Source: Heterorhizobium halophytocola (GTDB taxonomy: Bacteria > Pseudomonadota > Alphaproteobacteria > Rhizobiales > Rhizobiaceae). From it: a stretch of DNA of 64,000 nucleotides. Where the stretch lies: assembly GCF_017873095.1 (NCBI RefSeq), contig NZ_JAGGJU010000004.1:248001-312000 (forward strand), given 5' to 3'. The first letter of the stretch is position 1. Every line of letters begins with the position of its first letter. Below are positions 46,497 to 55,552 of the stretch, in pieces. The position numbers and the translations under genes were made by a program. The notes under the pieces are model-generated. The model did no database searches. It was not told the origin of the DNA and saw nothing but the letters and a program-made list of their open reading frames with translations.

Positions 46497-48944
46497 TTAC
46501 TCAGCTGCCTGCGAATAGCCGATCGTCGCCATCGGCTTGAACTCGTGCTTGTCCTTGCCCGAGACGCGCTCGGACCAGGGGTCGACCTGGGCGAATTTCT
46601 GGGAAAAGACGAAGCGGTCGTAGAAGACCTTTCGCTTGACCTCGTCTTCCATGATCTGGCGGCGGATCTCGGCATAGCCGATGCGTTTCGCCCATTTGTA
46701 GATACGCTCGAGATAGCGGGCGTTCTCGCGGTACATCTGGGTCAGCGCCACGATATGCTCGAGCGCCTCTTCCTCCGTGCGGACAAGGCCGAGTACCTCG
46801 GTACCCTTGATGTCGAGACCGGCGGCACCGGCAAAATGGATCTCGTATCCACTGTCGACGCAGATCACGCCGATATCCTTGCAGGTCGCCTCGGCGCAGT
46901 TGCGCGGGCAGCCGGATACCGCAAGCTTGACCTTGGCCGGCGTCCAGGATCCCCACATGAATTTTTCCAGCTTGATGCCGAGGCCGGTCGAATCCTGCGT
47001 GCCGAAACGGCACCAGTCGGAGCCGACGCAGGTCTTCACCGTGCGAAGCCCCTTGGCATAGGCCTGGCCCGAAACGAAGCCGGCCTTGCCGAGATCGGCC
47101 CAGACGGCGGGCAGGTCCTCCTTCTGAATGCCCAGCATGTCGATGCGCTGGCCGCCGGTGACCTTGACCATGGGGATCTCGAACTTGTCGACCACGTCGG
47201 CAATCGCCCGAAGCTCGGCGGAAGAGGTAACCCCGCCCCACATGCGCGGCACCACCGAATAGGTGCCGTCCTTCTGGATGTTGGCATGGACACGCTCGTT
47301 GATGAAGCGCGACTGGTAGTCGTCGGCATATTCATCCGGCCAGTCGCAGACAAGGTAGTAGTTGAGCGCCGGACGGCACTTGGCGCAGCCGCAGGAGGTC
47401 TTCCACTCCAGCTCCTGCATGACGGCTGGAATGGATTTCAGGCTCTTTGCCTTGATCAGGTGGCGCACGTCGTCATGGCCGAGATGGGTACAGCCGCACA
47501 TCGGGGTGACGGCCGCCGGGTTATAGGCATCGCCGAGCGTCACCACCATCAGCTGCTCGACGAGCCCGGTGCAGGAGCCGCAGGAGGCGGACGCCTTGGT
47601 ATGAGCCCGCACGTCGTCGAGCGAGGTCAGTCCCTTGCCCGTGATCGCGCCGACGATCTTGGATTTGCATACGCCGTTACAGCCACAGATTTCCGCATCA
47701 TCCGGCAAGGCTGCAACGGCCGCCGTAGGGTCCAGCGGGGAGCCTCCCTGATAGGCCTGGCCGAAGATCAGGGTGTCGCGCATCTCCGAGATATCGGTGC
47801 CGCGCTTCAGCATGTCGAAGAACCACGAGCCGTCGGCGGTCTCGCCGTAGAGCACCGCGCCGATGATCCGGTTGTCCTTCAGGATCAGGCGCTTGTAGAT
47901 GCCGGCATTGGCATCGCGCAGCACGATCTCCTCGCGGTCCGGCCCCTCGCCGAAATCGCCGGCGGAAAACAGGTTGATGCCGGTGACCTTGAGCTTGGTG
48001 TTGACCACCGAGCCCTTGTATTCCTCGCTGCCGCCCACCAGACGATCGGCGAGCACCCGGGCGCTTTCGTAAAGCGGGGCGACCAGGCCGTAGCAAATGC
48101 CGCGATGCTCGGCGCATTCGCCGAGCGCAAAGATCGAGGCATCGGAGGTCTGCATCCCGTCGTCGACGACGATGCCGCGGTTGACCGCAAGACCGGCTTC
48201 CCTGGCGAGCTGCGCGGAGGGGCGGATGCCGACCGCCATGACCACCAGATGGGCCGGAATGATCCGGCCGTCTTCCAGCTCGACCCCCTCGACCTTCTCG
48301 GTCCCGAGGATCTGCCTTGTGTTGGCCTTGGTGATGATGTCGATGCCGCGCTCGGTCAGCGCCTTTTCCAGCAGATAGGCCGCCGGCGGGTCGAGCTGGC
48401 GTTCCATGATGGTGTCGCTCAGATGGATCACGGTGACATCCATGCCCTGGCGCTTCAGGCCGTAGGCGGCCTCGAGTCCCAGGATGCCGCCGCCGATCAC
48501 CACGGCCGGGCCGCCGGTACGACAGGCCGTCAGCATGGTCTCGACATCGTCGAGATCGCGATACGCCAGCACGCCGGGCAGCGTGTGGCCGGGAACCGGG
48601 ATGATGAAGGGATTGGAGCCGGTGGCAATCACCAGCTTGTCATAGGCGACAGTAACGCCGGCCGCGGATGTGACCGTCTTGTTCGCCCGGTCGATTCCGG
48701 TGACGCGCGCGCCCTTGTGCAGGGTCACGCCATGGGTCTCGTACCAGTCGTCGCCATGGATGACGATGTCCTCATAGGCCTTTTCGCCCGACAGCACCGG
48801 AGACAGCATGATGCGGTCGTAATTGACCCTTGGCTCGGCGTTGAAGATCGTCACGTCGTAAAGGCCGGGCGCCTTTTCGAACAGTTCCTCGAGCATGCGG
48901 CCCGGCGCCATGCCGTTGCCGATGATGACCAGTTTTTCCGTCAT
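46497..48944 (-). CDS. nirB: NADH-dependent assimilatory nitrite reductase large subunit
   Basis: This siroheme enzyme reduces nitrite to ammonium in the cytoplasm. The 815-residue product has an N-terminal FAD/NADH domain (LVIIGNGMAPGRMLEEL, VVIGGGILGLEAAYGL), a BFD-like 2Fe-2S domain (EICGCNGVCKSKIV, SCGSCTGLVEQ), and the C-terminal sulfite/nitrite reductase domain with siroheme/4Fe-4S ligands in TCVGSDWCRFGTQDS and SGCPRNCAEATC. It is 9 bp downstream of the transporter ATPase gene, so in the same operon. It needs the siroheme made by CysG encoded at the end of the cluster. Confidence 0.96.
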   Translation of the reverse strand: MTEKLVIIGNGMAPGRMLEELFEKAPGLYDVTIFNAEPRVNYDRIMLSPVLSGEKAYEDIVIHGDDWYETHGVTLHKGARVTGIDRANKTVTSAAGVTVAYDKLVIATGSNPFIIPVPGHTLPGVLAYRDLDDVETMLTACRTGGPAVVIGGGILGLEAAYGLKRQGMDVTVIHLSDTIMERQLDPPAAYLLEKALTERGIDIITKANTRQILGTEKVEGVELEDGRIIPAHLVVMAVGIRPSAQLAREAGLAVNRGIVVDDGMQTSDASIFALGECAEHRGICYGLVAPLYESARVLADRLVGGSEEYKGSVVNTKLKVTGINLFSAGDFGEGPDREEIVLRDANAGIYKRLILKDNRIIGAVLYGETADGSWFFDMLKRGTDISEMRDTLIFGQAYQGGSPLDPTAAVAALPDDAEICGCNGVCKSKIVGAITGKGLTSLDDVRAHTKASASCGSCTGLVEQLMVVTLGDAYNPAAVTPMCGCTHLGHDDVRHLIKAKSLKSIPAVMQELEWKTSCGCAKCRPALNYYLVCDWPDEYADDYQSRFINERVHANIQKDGTYSVVPRMWGGVTSSAELRAIADVVDKFEIPMVKVTGGQRIDMLGIQKEDLPAVWADLGKAGFVSGQAYAKGLRTVKTCVGSDWCRFGTQDSTGLGIKLEKFMWGSWTPAKVKLAVSGCPRNCAEATCKDIGVICVDSGYEIHFAGAAGLDIKGTEVLGLVRTEEEALEHIVALTQMYRENARYLERIYKWAKRIGYAEIRRQIMEDEVKRKVFYDRFVFSQKFAQVDPWSERVSGKDKHEFKPMATIGYSQAAE

Positions 48945-48953
48945 GGCTCTCTC

Positions 48954-50714
48954 CTATTCCGCGGCTTCAGTACGGGCGGCGCGCTGGCGCTTCATGCGGG
49001 CGGCGCATTTTTCTTCGATGGATGCGAGTTGCTCGGCGCTCGGGTTGGCGCCGCCTTCATAGGCCTCGAGAAATTCCAGCAATTCCTCGCGATAGGCATA
49101 GTAGTCGGGATGGGCGAGCAGGCCCTTGCGGCTGCGCGGACGCGGCAGGTCGACCTCCATGATGTTGCCGATGCGGGCGTTCGGGCCGTTCGACATCATC
49201 ACCACCCGGTCGGCGAGCAGAATGGCTTCATCGACGTCGTGGGTGACGCAGATCGCGGTCACCTGGGTGCGCTTCCACACATCCATCAGGACTTCCTGCA
49301 GTTCCCAGCGGGTCAGGCTGTCGAGCATGCCGAAGGGTTCATCCAGCAGCAGCAGCTTCGGCGACAGCGCAAAGGCGCGGGCAATGCCGACGCGCTGTTT
49401 CATGCCGTTCGACAGGTCGGCCGCCATGCGATGCATGCTGTCGCCGAGACCGACCTTGGACAGGTAATATTCGACGACGTCGCGGCGTTCGCCAGGCGTG
49501 GCGTCGGGATAGACCTTGTCGACGCCTAGCGCGACGTTTTCGCGCGCCGTCAGCCAGGGCATCAGCGACGGCGCCTGGAACACCACGGCCCGGTCCGGAC
49601 CCGCGCCGGCCACTTCGCGGCCGTCGAGGATGATGCCGCCACCGGAGATCGGATTGAGACCGGCGACCATGGAGAGCACGGTCGACTTGCCGCAGCCGGA
49701 ATGGCCGATGATCGAAATGAACTCGCCCTGGCGCATTTTCAGGTCGAAGCCATCCACCACGGTCAGCGGCCCCTTCGGCGTCGGATAGACCTTCTTTACC
49801 TCGAAGAACTCGACATAGCCCTTGTCGATGGCCGAGCGGGACCTGGCGGCATAGGCGGCGGGAAGCTTTTCCGCCTGCGGCTTCTGCGTGATCGGCGTGA
49901 CATTCGGCAGCGCGATCTCGGTTTCCAGATCTTGGCTGCGGGCCTTGCCCAGATCCATCAGATACTCGGTCACCTGCGCGCGGATGCGCACGAACTCCTC
50001 GTCGGAATTCATGTCGGCCCGGTCACGCGGCCGGGCAAGCTTGACGTCGAAGCTTCTGCCGAGGGTCGCCTTGGGGCCCGGTGTCAAGGGGATGATCCGG
50101 TCGGCCAGGAGAATGGCCTCGTCGACGTCATTGGTGACGAGAACGATGGTCTTCTTTTCCTGCTCGCAGATCGCCGCGAACTCGTCCTGCAGCTTGCCGC
50201 GCGTCAGCGCGTCGAGCGCCGACAGCGGCTCGTCGAGCAGCAGGACCTCCGGCTGGGTTGCCAGCGCGCGGGCGACCGACACCCGCTGGCGCATGCCACC
50301 GGACAATTCGGCCGGCTTGCGGTCCGCGGCGTGGGCGAGGCCGACCATCGCGATATAGCGCTCGCCCAGCTCCGCCCGTTCAGTCCGGGTCTTGCCCATG
50401 TGGACGGCATCGACGGCCAGCGCCACATTGGCGCGAACCGAGAGCCACGGCATCAGCGAATAGTTCTGGAAGACGACGCCGCGGGCACTGTCGGGGCCGG
50501 TGATCTCGCTTCCCTTGAAGGTGACGCTTCCTGCGTCCGGCTGTGTCAGCCCCGTCAGCAGCGAGATCAGCGTCGACTTGCCCGAGCCGGAAAAGCCGAC
50601 AATGGCAATGAACTCGCCCTCGGCGACCTCCAGGTTGACATCGGTCAGCACGTCATTGCGGGCTTTGCCGTCGCCAAAACCCTTCGAAACGTCCTTGAGC
50701 TGGAGAATAGCCAT
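48954..50714 (-). CDS. nrtCD: Nitrate ABC transporter, fused twin ATPase
   Basis: Two complete ABC ATPase domains lie in one 586-residue chain. Domain 1 (about 1-230) has Walker [10 protein letters not shown] (40-48), signature LSGGM (137-141), Walker B VLLLDEP, and Asn195 where the H-loop His should be (VTNDVDEA). Domain 2 (about 300-530) has Walker [10 protein letters not shown], signature LSNGM (434-438), Walker B LLLLDEP and the normal His492 (VTHDVDEA). A linker of about 70 residues joins them. It powers the NrtAB transporter. I start at the second of two adjacent Met codons, which has a better spaced GGAGG. Confidence 0.93.
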   Translation of the reverse strand: MAILQLKDVSKGFGDGKARNDVLTDVNLEVAEGEFIAIVGFSGSGKSTLISLLTGLTQPDAGSVTFKGSEITGPDSARGVVFQNYSLMPWLSVRANVALAVDAVHMGKTRTERAELGERYIAMVGLAHAADRKPAELSGGMRQRVSVARALATQPEVLLLDEPLSALDALTRGKLQDEFAAICEQEKKTIVLVTNDVDEAILLADRIIPLTPGPKATLGRSFDVKLARPRDRADMNSDEEFVRIRAQVTEYLMDLGKARSQDLETEIALPNVTPITQKPQAEKLPAAYAARSRSAIDKGYVEFFEVKKVYPTPKGPLTVVDGFDLKMRQGEFISIIGHSGCGKSTVLSMVAGLNPISGGGIILDGREVAGAGPDRAVVFQAPSLMPWLTARENVALGVDKVYPDATPGERRDVVEYYLSKVGLGDSMHRMAADLSNGMKQRVGIARAFALSPKLLLLDEPFGMLDSLTRWELQEVLMDVWKRTQVTAICVTHDVDEAILLADRVVMMSNGPNARIGNIMEVDLPRPRSRKGLLAHPDYYAYREELLEFLEAYEGGANPSAEQLASIEEKCAARMKRQRAARTEAAE

Positions 50715-50724
50715 CATCCCCTCC

Positions 50725-51810
50725 TCAGCGGTTGGTCGAGAAGGTGAAGGCCGACTGCAGCGCATACATGATGCGGTCGAGCACAAAACCGATGATGCCG
50801 ATGGTGATGACAGCGACCATGATGCGGGCAAGCGAGGTGGACGATCCGTTCTGGAACTCGTCCCAGACGAACTTGCCGAGCCCCGGGTTCTGCGCCAGCA
50901 TTTCAGCCGCGATCAGCACCATCCAGCCCACGCCCAGCGACAGTCGCAGGCCGGTGAAGATCAGCGGCAGGGCCGAGGGCAGGACCAGCTTGCGGATCGT
51001 CGTACCGGTCGACAGCTGCAGAACCTTGCCGACATTGACCAGATCCTTGTCGATCGAGGCGACGCCGACGGCGGTATTGATCAGCGTCGGCCAGAGCGAA
51101 CAGAGTGTGACGGTGATGGCCGAGATGACCATCGACTTCGGCAGCCAGTCCATCGGATCGACATAGAGGGCCGAGACGATCATGGTGACGATCGGCAACC
51201 AGGCGAGCGGCGAGACCGGCTTGAAGATCTGGATCAGCGGGTTGATGGCGCCATTGAAGGTTTTCGACAGGCCGGAGGCAATGCCGACCGGCACCGCGAT
51301 CAGCGTGCCGATGATGAAACCGAGCCCCACCGTCAGAAGCGAGGTGCCGATCTGGTCGAGATAGGTCGGACGGCCGGTATAGGCGCGCTCCTTGACCCGG
51401 TCCGGATGCCCTTCAGCCACCAGCTTGGCATTGCGCTCGTCCTGGCGGACATAGAAGGCCCTAGCCTTGGCCCGCTCGTCGAGATAGTCCTGCCAGAGGG
51501 CGCCGGCCTGCTGCGACACCTCGACCGGACCCGGGATGGCACCGAGCGAGGTCTGAACCTTCGGGGCCAGCACGCCCCAGGCGAGGATGAAGACGACAAT
51601 GCCGATCAGCGGAATGATCAGCACCCGCTTCAGTTCGGACAACTGCTCCGACAGGCTGTCGCCGGCGGCGATCCTGAGGATCGGCGTCAACCAGGCAAGG
51701 CCCAGGGCATCGAGCCAGCGCGAGGCGCGGTTGATGCGCTGGAACATGCGTTCGCGGCGTGCGGCTTTCTCGGCGGCGACTGCGCTGAAGGTTTCGGTCG
51801 CATCGGTCAT
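50725..51810 (-). CDS. nrtB: Nitrate ABC transporter permease
   Basis: The 361-residue product has a cytoplasmic N-terminal stretch of about 50 residues, a first membrane segment ([20 protein letters not shown]), a periplasmic loop of about 70 residues, and then the core BPD permease domain with about five helices. The coupling helix/EAA-like region is [20 protein letters not shown]. It is an inner-membrane partner of NrtA and NrtCD. It lies 10 bp upstream of nrtCD. Confidence 0.94.
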   Translation of the reverse strand: MTDATETFSAVAAEKAARRERMFQRINRASRWLDALGLAWLTPILRIAAGDSLSEQLSELKRVLIIPLIGIVVFILAWGVLAPKVQTSLGAIPGPVEVSQQAGALWQDYLDERAKARAFYVRQDERNAKLVAEGHPDRVKERAYTGRPTYLDQIGTSLLTVGLGFIIGTLIAVPVGIASGLSKTFNGAINPLIQIFKPVSPLAWLPIVTMIVSALYVDPMDWLPKSMVISAITVTLCSLWPTLINTAVGVASIDKDLVNVGKVLQLSTGTTIRKLVLPSALPLIFTGLRLSLGVGWMVLIAAEMLAQNPGLGKFVWDEFQNGSSTSLARIMVAVITIGIIGFVLDRIMYALQSAFTFSTNR

Positions 51811-51923
51811 GATCTGATCCTTGATCCCTGGCGAATGAGGCGAGTGGAGGCGAGTGAATGTGAAAAATGCGGCTTGGCGGCAGGGAGAAGGCGTTGTGCA
51901 ACACCCTCCCCCGGCAATTGCCA

Positions 51924-53303
51924 TCAACCGCCGACGATCTGCGAGCCGTTGATCTTCTCGGTACCCTTCAGGCCGATCGACAGGCTGTCGATGTAGGCAT
52001 TTGGCGTCTTGCCGTCATAGGAAATGCCGTCGATGAAATCGGCAGTCGCCGGCTTGTAGCCGTCGGTGTCGAAGGGGAAATCTTCCTTGCTGGCATTGCC
52101 TTCGTCGATCAGCATCTGGGCTGCCTTCATGTAGATGTCCGGCTTGTAGACCGACTTGGCGGTCGCGTCGTACCAGGCATCGTCGTGGCTTTCCGGGATC
52201 TGGCCCCAGCGGCGCATCTGGGTCAGGTACCAGACGGCATCGGAATAGAAGGGATAGGTCGCGTTGTAGCGGAAGAAGACGTTGAAATCGGGCACGTCGC
52301 GCTTGTCACCCTTTTCGTATTCGAAGGTGCCGGTCATCGAATTGGCGATCACTTCTGCGTCCGCCCCGACATATTCGGACTTGGACAGGATCTTCACCGC
52401 TTCGGCGCGATTGGCATTGTTGTTCTCGTCCAGCCACTCGGCGGCGCGGATCAGCGCCTTGGTCAGCGCCAGCGTCGTGTTCGGATATTTCTCGGTGAAC
52501 TCCTCGGTCAGGCCGAAGACCTTTTCCGGATTGTTCTTCCAGATCTCGTAGTCTGTGATGACGGGAACGCCGATGCCCTTGAACACGGCCGCCTGGTTCC
52601 ACGGCTCGCCGACGCAATAGCCTTCGATGGTTCCGGCCTCGAGCGTGGCCGGCATCTGCGGCGGCGGGGTGACGGAGAGCAGCGCGTCGGCCTTGATCTG
52701 GCCGGAGACGTCGCTTGGCGAATAATAGCCCGGATTGATGCCACCGGAGGCGAGCCAGTAGCGCAGCTCGTAATTATGGGTGGAGACCGGAAAGACCATG
52801 CCCATGTTGAACGGCTTGCCACTGGCCTTGTAGCTGTCGATCACCGGCTTCAGCGCGTCGGCCTTGATCGGATGCTGCGGCTTGCCGTCGGCACCGACGG
52901 GCACGTTCTTCTTCATCGCCTCCCAGACCGAATTGGAAACGGTGATGCCATTGCCGTTGAGATCCATCGAGAACGGCGTGACGATGTGGGCCTTGGTGCC
53001 GAAGCCGATGGTGGCGGCCAGCGGCTGGCCGGCCAGCATGTGGGCGCCGTCGAGTTCGCCGGTGATCACCCGGTCGAGCAGCACCTTCCAGTTGGCCTGC
53101 GGCTCCAGCGTGACATAGAGGCCCTCGTCCTCGAAGAAGCCCTTTTCCTTGGCAATGGCGAGCGGCGCCATGTCGGTGAGCTTGATGAAGCCGAATTTCA
53201 GCTCGTCCTTCTCGACATCGAGCATCTCGGCATGGGCGGCGAGCGCGCTCGAACCGAGCAGCACGGCCATCAACATCGAACGGCGTAAGAAAGTGGCGGT
53301 CAT
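51924..53303 (-). CDS. nrtA: Nitrate ABC transporter substrate-binding protein
   Basis: The 459-residue product has a signal peptide ([20 protein letters not shown]) and the NrtA/CmpA-type binding domain. Typical parts are [53 protein letters not shown] and [11 protein letters not shown]. It captures nitrate (possibly nitrite) in the periplasm. An AGGGAA site precedes the ATG. It is the first structural gene after the regulated leader at 53304-53493. Confidence 0.95.
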   Translation of the reverse strand: MTATFLRRSMLMAVLLGSSALAAHAEMLDVEKDELKFGFIKLTDMAPLAIAKEKGFFEDEGLYVTLEPQANWKVLLDRVITGELDGAHMLAGQPLAATIGFGTKAHIVTPFSMDLNGNGITVSNSVWEAMKKNVPVGADGKPQHPIKADALKPVIDSYKASGKPFNMGMVFPVSTHNYELRYWLASGGINPGYYSPSDVSGQIKADALLSVTPPPQMPATLEAGTIEGYCVGEPWNQAAVFKGIGVPVITDYEIWKNNPEKVFGLTEEFTEKYPNTTLALTKALIRAAEWLDENNNANRAEAVKILSKSEYVGADAEVIANSMTGTFEYEKGDKRDVPDFNVFFRYNATYPFYSDAVWYLTQMRRWGQIPESHDDAWYDATAKSVYKPDIYMKAAQMLIDEGNASKEDFPFDTDGYKPATADFIDGISYDGKTPNAYIDSLSIGLKGTEKINGSQIVGG

Positions 53304-53493
53304 CGTCAGTTCCCTGTTTTCCCGAACGGCCGGTTCACCGGCCGAATTGCGATTGAAAATGGGACGCTCAAAAACAAAAAAAGCCGCCAAACCCTGAGAC
53401 CCAATTGCACATACGGCACTTGGTACGGGTTTGGCGGCTTCGCCTTGAGCGTCCTTCATTGGACGCATTTATGGTCAGTCCCCTCTGGACTTG
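53304..53493 (-). promoter_or_regulatory. NasT-responsive (ANTAR) leader of the nrt-nir-nas operon
   Basis: Read on the minus strand the leader starts with two hairpins: HP1 at 53491-53477 (AGTCC/GGACT, 5-nt loop AGAGG) and HP2 at 53466-53449 (GCGTCC/GGACGC, 6-nt loop AATGAA). Both loops have A at position 1 and G at position 4, the hallmark of ANTAR-protein targets. An intrinsic terminator follows (53440-53376), then about 70 nt to the nrtA start. With NasS and NasT encoded just upstream, this fits nitrate-controlled antitermination. HP1 has a 5-nt loop rather than the usual six. Confidence 0.8.
53376..53440 (-). terminator. Leader terminator (attenuator) before nrtA
   Basis: A 14-bp perfect stem has AAGCCGCCAAACCC (53440-53427) as 5' arm and GGGTTTGGCGGCTT (53394-53381) as 3' arm on the minus strand. 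It is followed directly by a run of T, then G and more T. It lies inside the nrtA leader, between the two ANTAR-type hairpins and the ribosome site. Confidence 0.88.
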
Positions 53494-53503
53494 TGCATTA
53501 GCA

Positions 53504-53520
53504 TGCAGGAATCATGCCAG
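53504..53520 (-). promoter_or_regulatory. Sigma-54 promoter of the nrtA operon
   Basis: On the minus strand CTGGCATGATTCCTGCA matches YTGGCAYG-N4-YTGCA, with exactly ten bases between GG and GC. Transcription would start near 53493, only a few bases before HP1, so the hairpin begins the transcript. This points to RpoN/NtrC control by nitrogen status. I could not identify a full NtrC site upstream. Confidence 0.72.
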
Positions 53521-53648
53521 TTTGCAAGATAAAAAATTAATGCATGATTTTCAGATGGTTGACCGAATGTCGCAGAGCTTCAGGGCAAAAACAGCGTCGA
53601 AAGTGCTGCTCAAAATTTGGGCCGCACCTTGACCTGCATGCAAACATA

Positions 53649-54887
53649 TCACGCAGTTGCGAAACCGGGCATCTGGCTGGCGATGTATTCCTCGAGCCTG
53701 TCGGGATCGAAAATCTTGCCGTCGAAGAAGCCATCGGGGCCGAGCGTCAGGCGACCGGCGGTCGTGCCGACATCCTGCTCGACGGTCAAGGCACCCTCGA
53801 CCTTCAGGTTGGCGGCCGGCATGGCGGCGAAGATCGGCTTCAGCGCCTGGCGGAATATATCCGGCCGGTAGGAATTTCGGGCTATCTCGGCGTTCTCGGC
53901 GCTGTGCCGGCAGTCACCCCAGCGCACCATCTGGCTGTAGAACCACAGCGCATGGCTCTGCCACGGAAAGGTCGCGGCGCGACGGCTGAGCACGAGAAAA
54001 TCCTCGACCGGGACGGTGACGCCCGGCGCCGGATTGATCCGGCCGGTAAGCTCCGGCAGCAGCAGGCGACCCTCGACCCCGAGATGCTGGGGCGCGGCCA
54101 TGATGCCGGCCAGTTCCTCGATGTTCTCAGGATTGCCGCACCATTGCGCGGCGCGGTAGCAGGCACGCAGAAGCGCGTCGAGCAGATCGCGGTTGTCGTC
54201 GGCCCAAGGCTTGGACACACCCAGCACTTTTTCCGGACTGTTGCGCCAGATGCGCGCCTTGACGGCGACGATCCGGCCGATGTCGCGGTCGACGGAAATG
54301 GTGTTCCACGGCTCGCCGACACAGTAGCCGTCGATACGGCCGAGTTCCAGCGCATCCGGCATCAGCGACGGCGGCACGGCAACGATCTCGACATCGCTGT
54401 CGGGCGAGATGCCGCAGGCCGACAGCCAGTAGCGCAGTTCGTAATTGTGCCCGGAATGAAAATGCACGACTGCAAAGCGCAGGGCCGGCCTGCCCTCGGC
54501 ACGGCGCGCCGCGATGGTGGCCTTGAGTGCCCGCCCCGCTCCATGCGGCTCCAGGTCATCGACATGACCATTGGCGAGCATGCCGGCATGCAGATCCTTC
54601 GACACGGTGATCGCATTGCCGCCAAGGTTCAGCGCCATCGGGCAGATCATCGGGGCAGCCATCGGATGCAGGCCGAGATTGGCGGCAATTGGCATCGGAC
54701 CGAGCATATGCGCCGCCTGGAAGTGGCCGACCGCGATGCGGTCGCGGATGCTCGCCCAGGACGTCTCGCGCATCAGATGCAGATCGAGATTCTCGTCGCT
54801 TGCAAACCCCTTTTCGGCCGCTGCAATCAGAATGCAGCTGTCGAAGAGCGGCATGAAGCCTACAGTCATCTCGCGCGCATTCGCCAT
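53649..54887 (-). CDS. nasS: NasS nitrate/nitrite sensor of the NasST system
   Basis: The 412-residue product is related to NrtA ([42 protein letters not shown]) but has no signal peptide, as expected for a cytoplasmic nitrate sensor. In characterised NasS/NasT systems, NasS holds NasT in the absence of nitrate and releases it when nitrate binds. It lies 3 bp downstream of nasT, and its stop is about 155 bp before the promoter of the nrtA operon. Confidence 0.92.
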   Translation of the reverse strand: MANAREMTVGFMPLFDSCILIAAAEKGFASDENLDLHLMRETSWASIRDRIAVGHFQAAHMLGPMPIAANLGLHPMAAPMICPMALNLGGNAITVSKDLHAGMLANGHVDDLEPHGAGRALKATIAARRAEGRPALRFAVVHFHSGHNYELRYWLSACGISPDSDVEIVAVPPSLMPDALELGRIDGYCVGEPWNTISVDRDIGRIVAVKARIWRNSPEKVLGVSKPWADDNRDLLDALLRACYRAAQWCGNPENIEELAGIMAAPQHLGVEGRLLLPELTGRINPAPGVTVPVEDFLVLSRRAATFPWQSHALWFYSQMVRWGDCRHSAENAEIARNSYRPDIFRQALKPIFAAMPAANLKVEGALTVEQDVGTTAGRLTLGPDGFFDGKIFDPDRLEEYIASQMPGFATA

Positions 54888-54890
54888 CCT

Positions 54891-55493
54891 TCAGTCCCCT
54901 AGCAATCCCGCAGCCATGATAAGGCTCTGGGCAATTTCCGCCATTTTCCTGTTCTGCTTCATCGCCGTCGAACGCAACAGCTTGTAGGCCTCGTCTTCGG
55001 AAATACCCTTGGTCCGCATCAAGATGCCCTTGGCCCGATCGACCAGCTTGCGGTTTTCGAGTTCCGTGCGCGCCTCTTCCAGTTCCCGGGCCATGCGGGA
55101 GAAGGCGTTGAAGCGGCTGATTGCCATATCGAGGATCGGCTTGACGCGCTCCTGCCGCAGGCCGTCCACCACATAGGCCGAGACGCCCGCCTCGACGGCG
55201 GCCGAGATCATGCCGTCGTCGGAACGGTCGACGAACATGGCAATGGGCCGCTTGGCCGAGCGGGAGAGCTGGAACATGCTTTCCAGCATGTCACGGTTGG
55301 GATTTTCGAGCGAGATGACGATGACATCGGGTGCCAGCCGCTCGATCTCGCGCGCCACCCCCAACACTTCCCGCGTGATGGTGATCTGGCGATGGCCGGC
55401 CGCCAGCAGCCCCGCCTCGATGACCGAGGCCCGGATCGCGTTTTCATCGATGACCAGGATTGTCAGATCGGGATTGTGCATGGCAGCATTCAT
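54891..55493 (-). CDS. nasT: NasT ANTAR-domain antiterminator
   Basis: The 200-residue product has an N-terminal receiver-like domain (LTILVIDENAIRASVIEAGL) and a C-terminal ANTAR RNA-binding domain (ENRKLVDRAKGILMRTKGIS, EDEAYKLLRSTAMKQNRKMA). At the normal phospho-Asp position it reads VIVISLENP, so the Asp is Ser; the receiver is probably not phosphorylated and NasT is controlled by NasS binding. It should bind the paired hairpins in the nrtA leader and prevent termination. The ATG at 55481 is an alternative start. Confidence 0.93.
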   Translation of the reverse strand: MNAAMHNPDLTILVIDENAIRASVIEAGLLAAGHRQITITREVLGVAREIERLAPDVIVISLENPNRDMLESMFQLSRSAKRPIAMFVDRSDDGMISAAVEAGVSAYVVDGLRQERVKPILDMAISRFNAFSRMARELEEARTELENRKLVDRAKGILMRTKGISEDEAYKLLRSTAMKQNRKMAEIAQSLIMAAGLLGD

Positions 55494-55552
55494 GAGCGAA
55501 AAGCGACCGCCGGACAATCCTCTGCAGGCGATAATCCCGCCCCGGTGTCGAT

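Noticed and set aside
46257-49529. A 1090-codon open frame on the plus strand
   Set aside because: It lies antisense to nirD and nirB, has no recognisable domain, and its length is explained by high GC at third positions of the real genes.
53615-53645. NtrC-like enhancer (GCACC ... TGCA) upstream of the sigma-54 promoter
   Set aside because: Only one half-site fits the TGCACY-N6-GGTGCA pattern; too weak to list as a feature.
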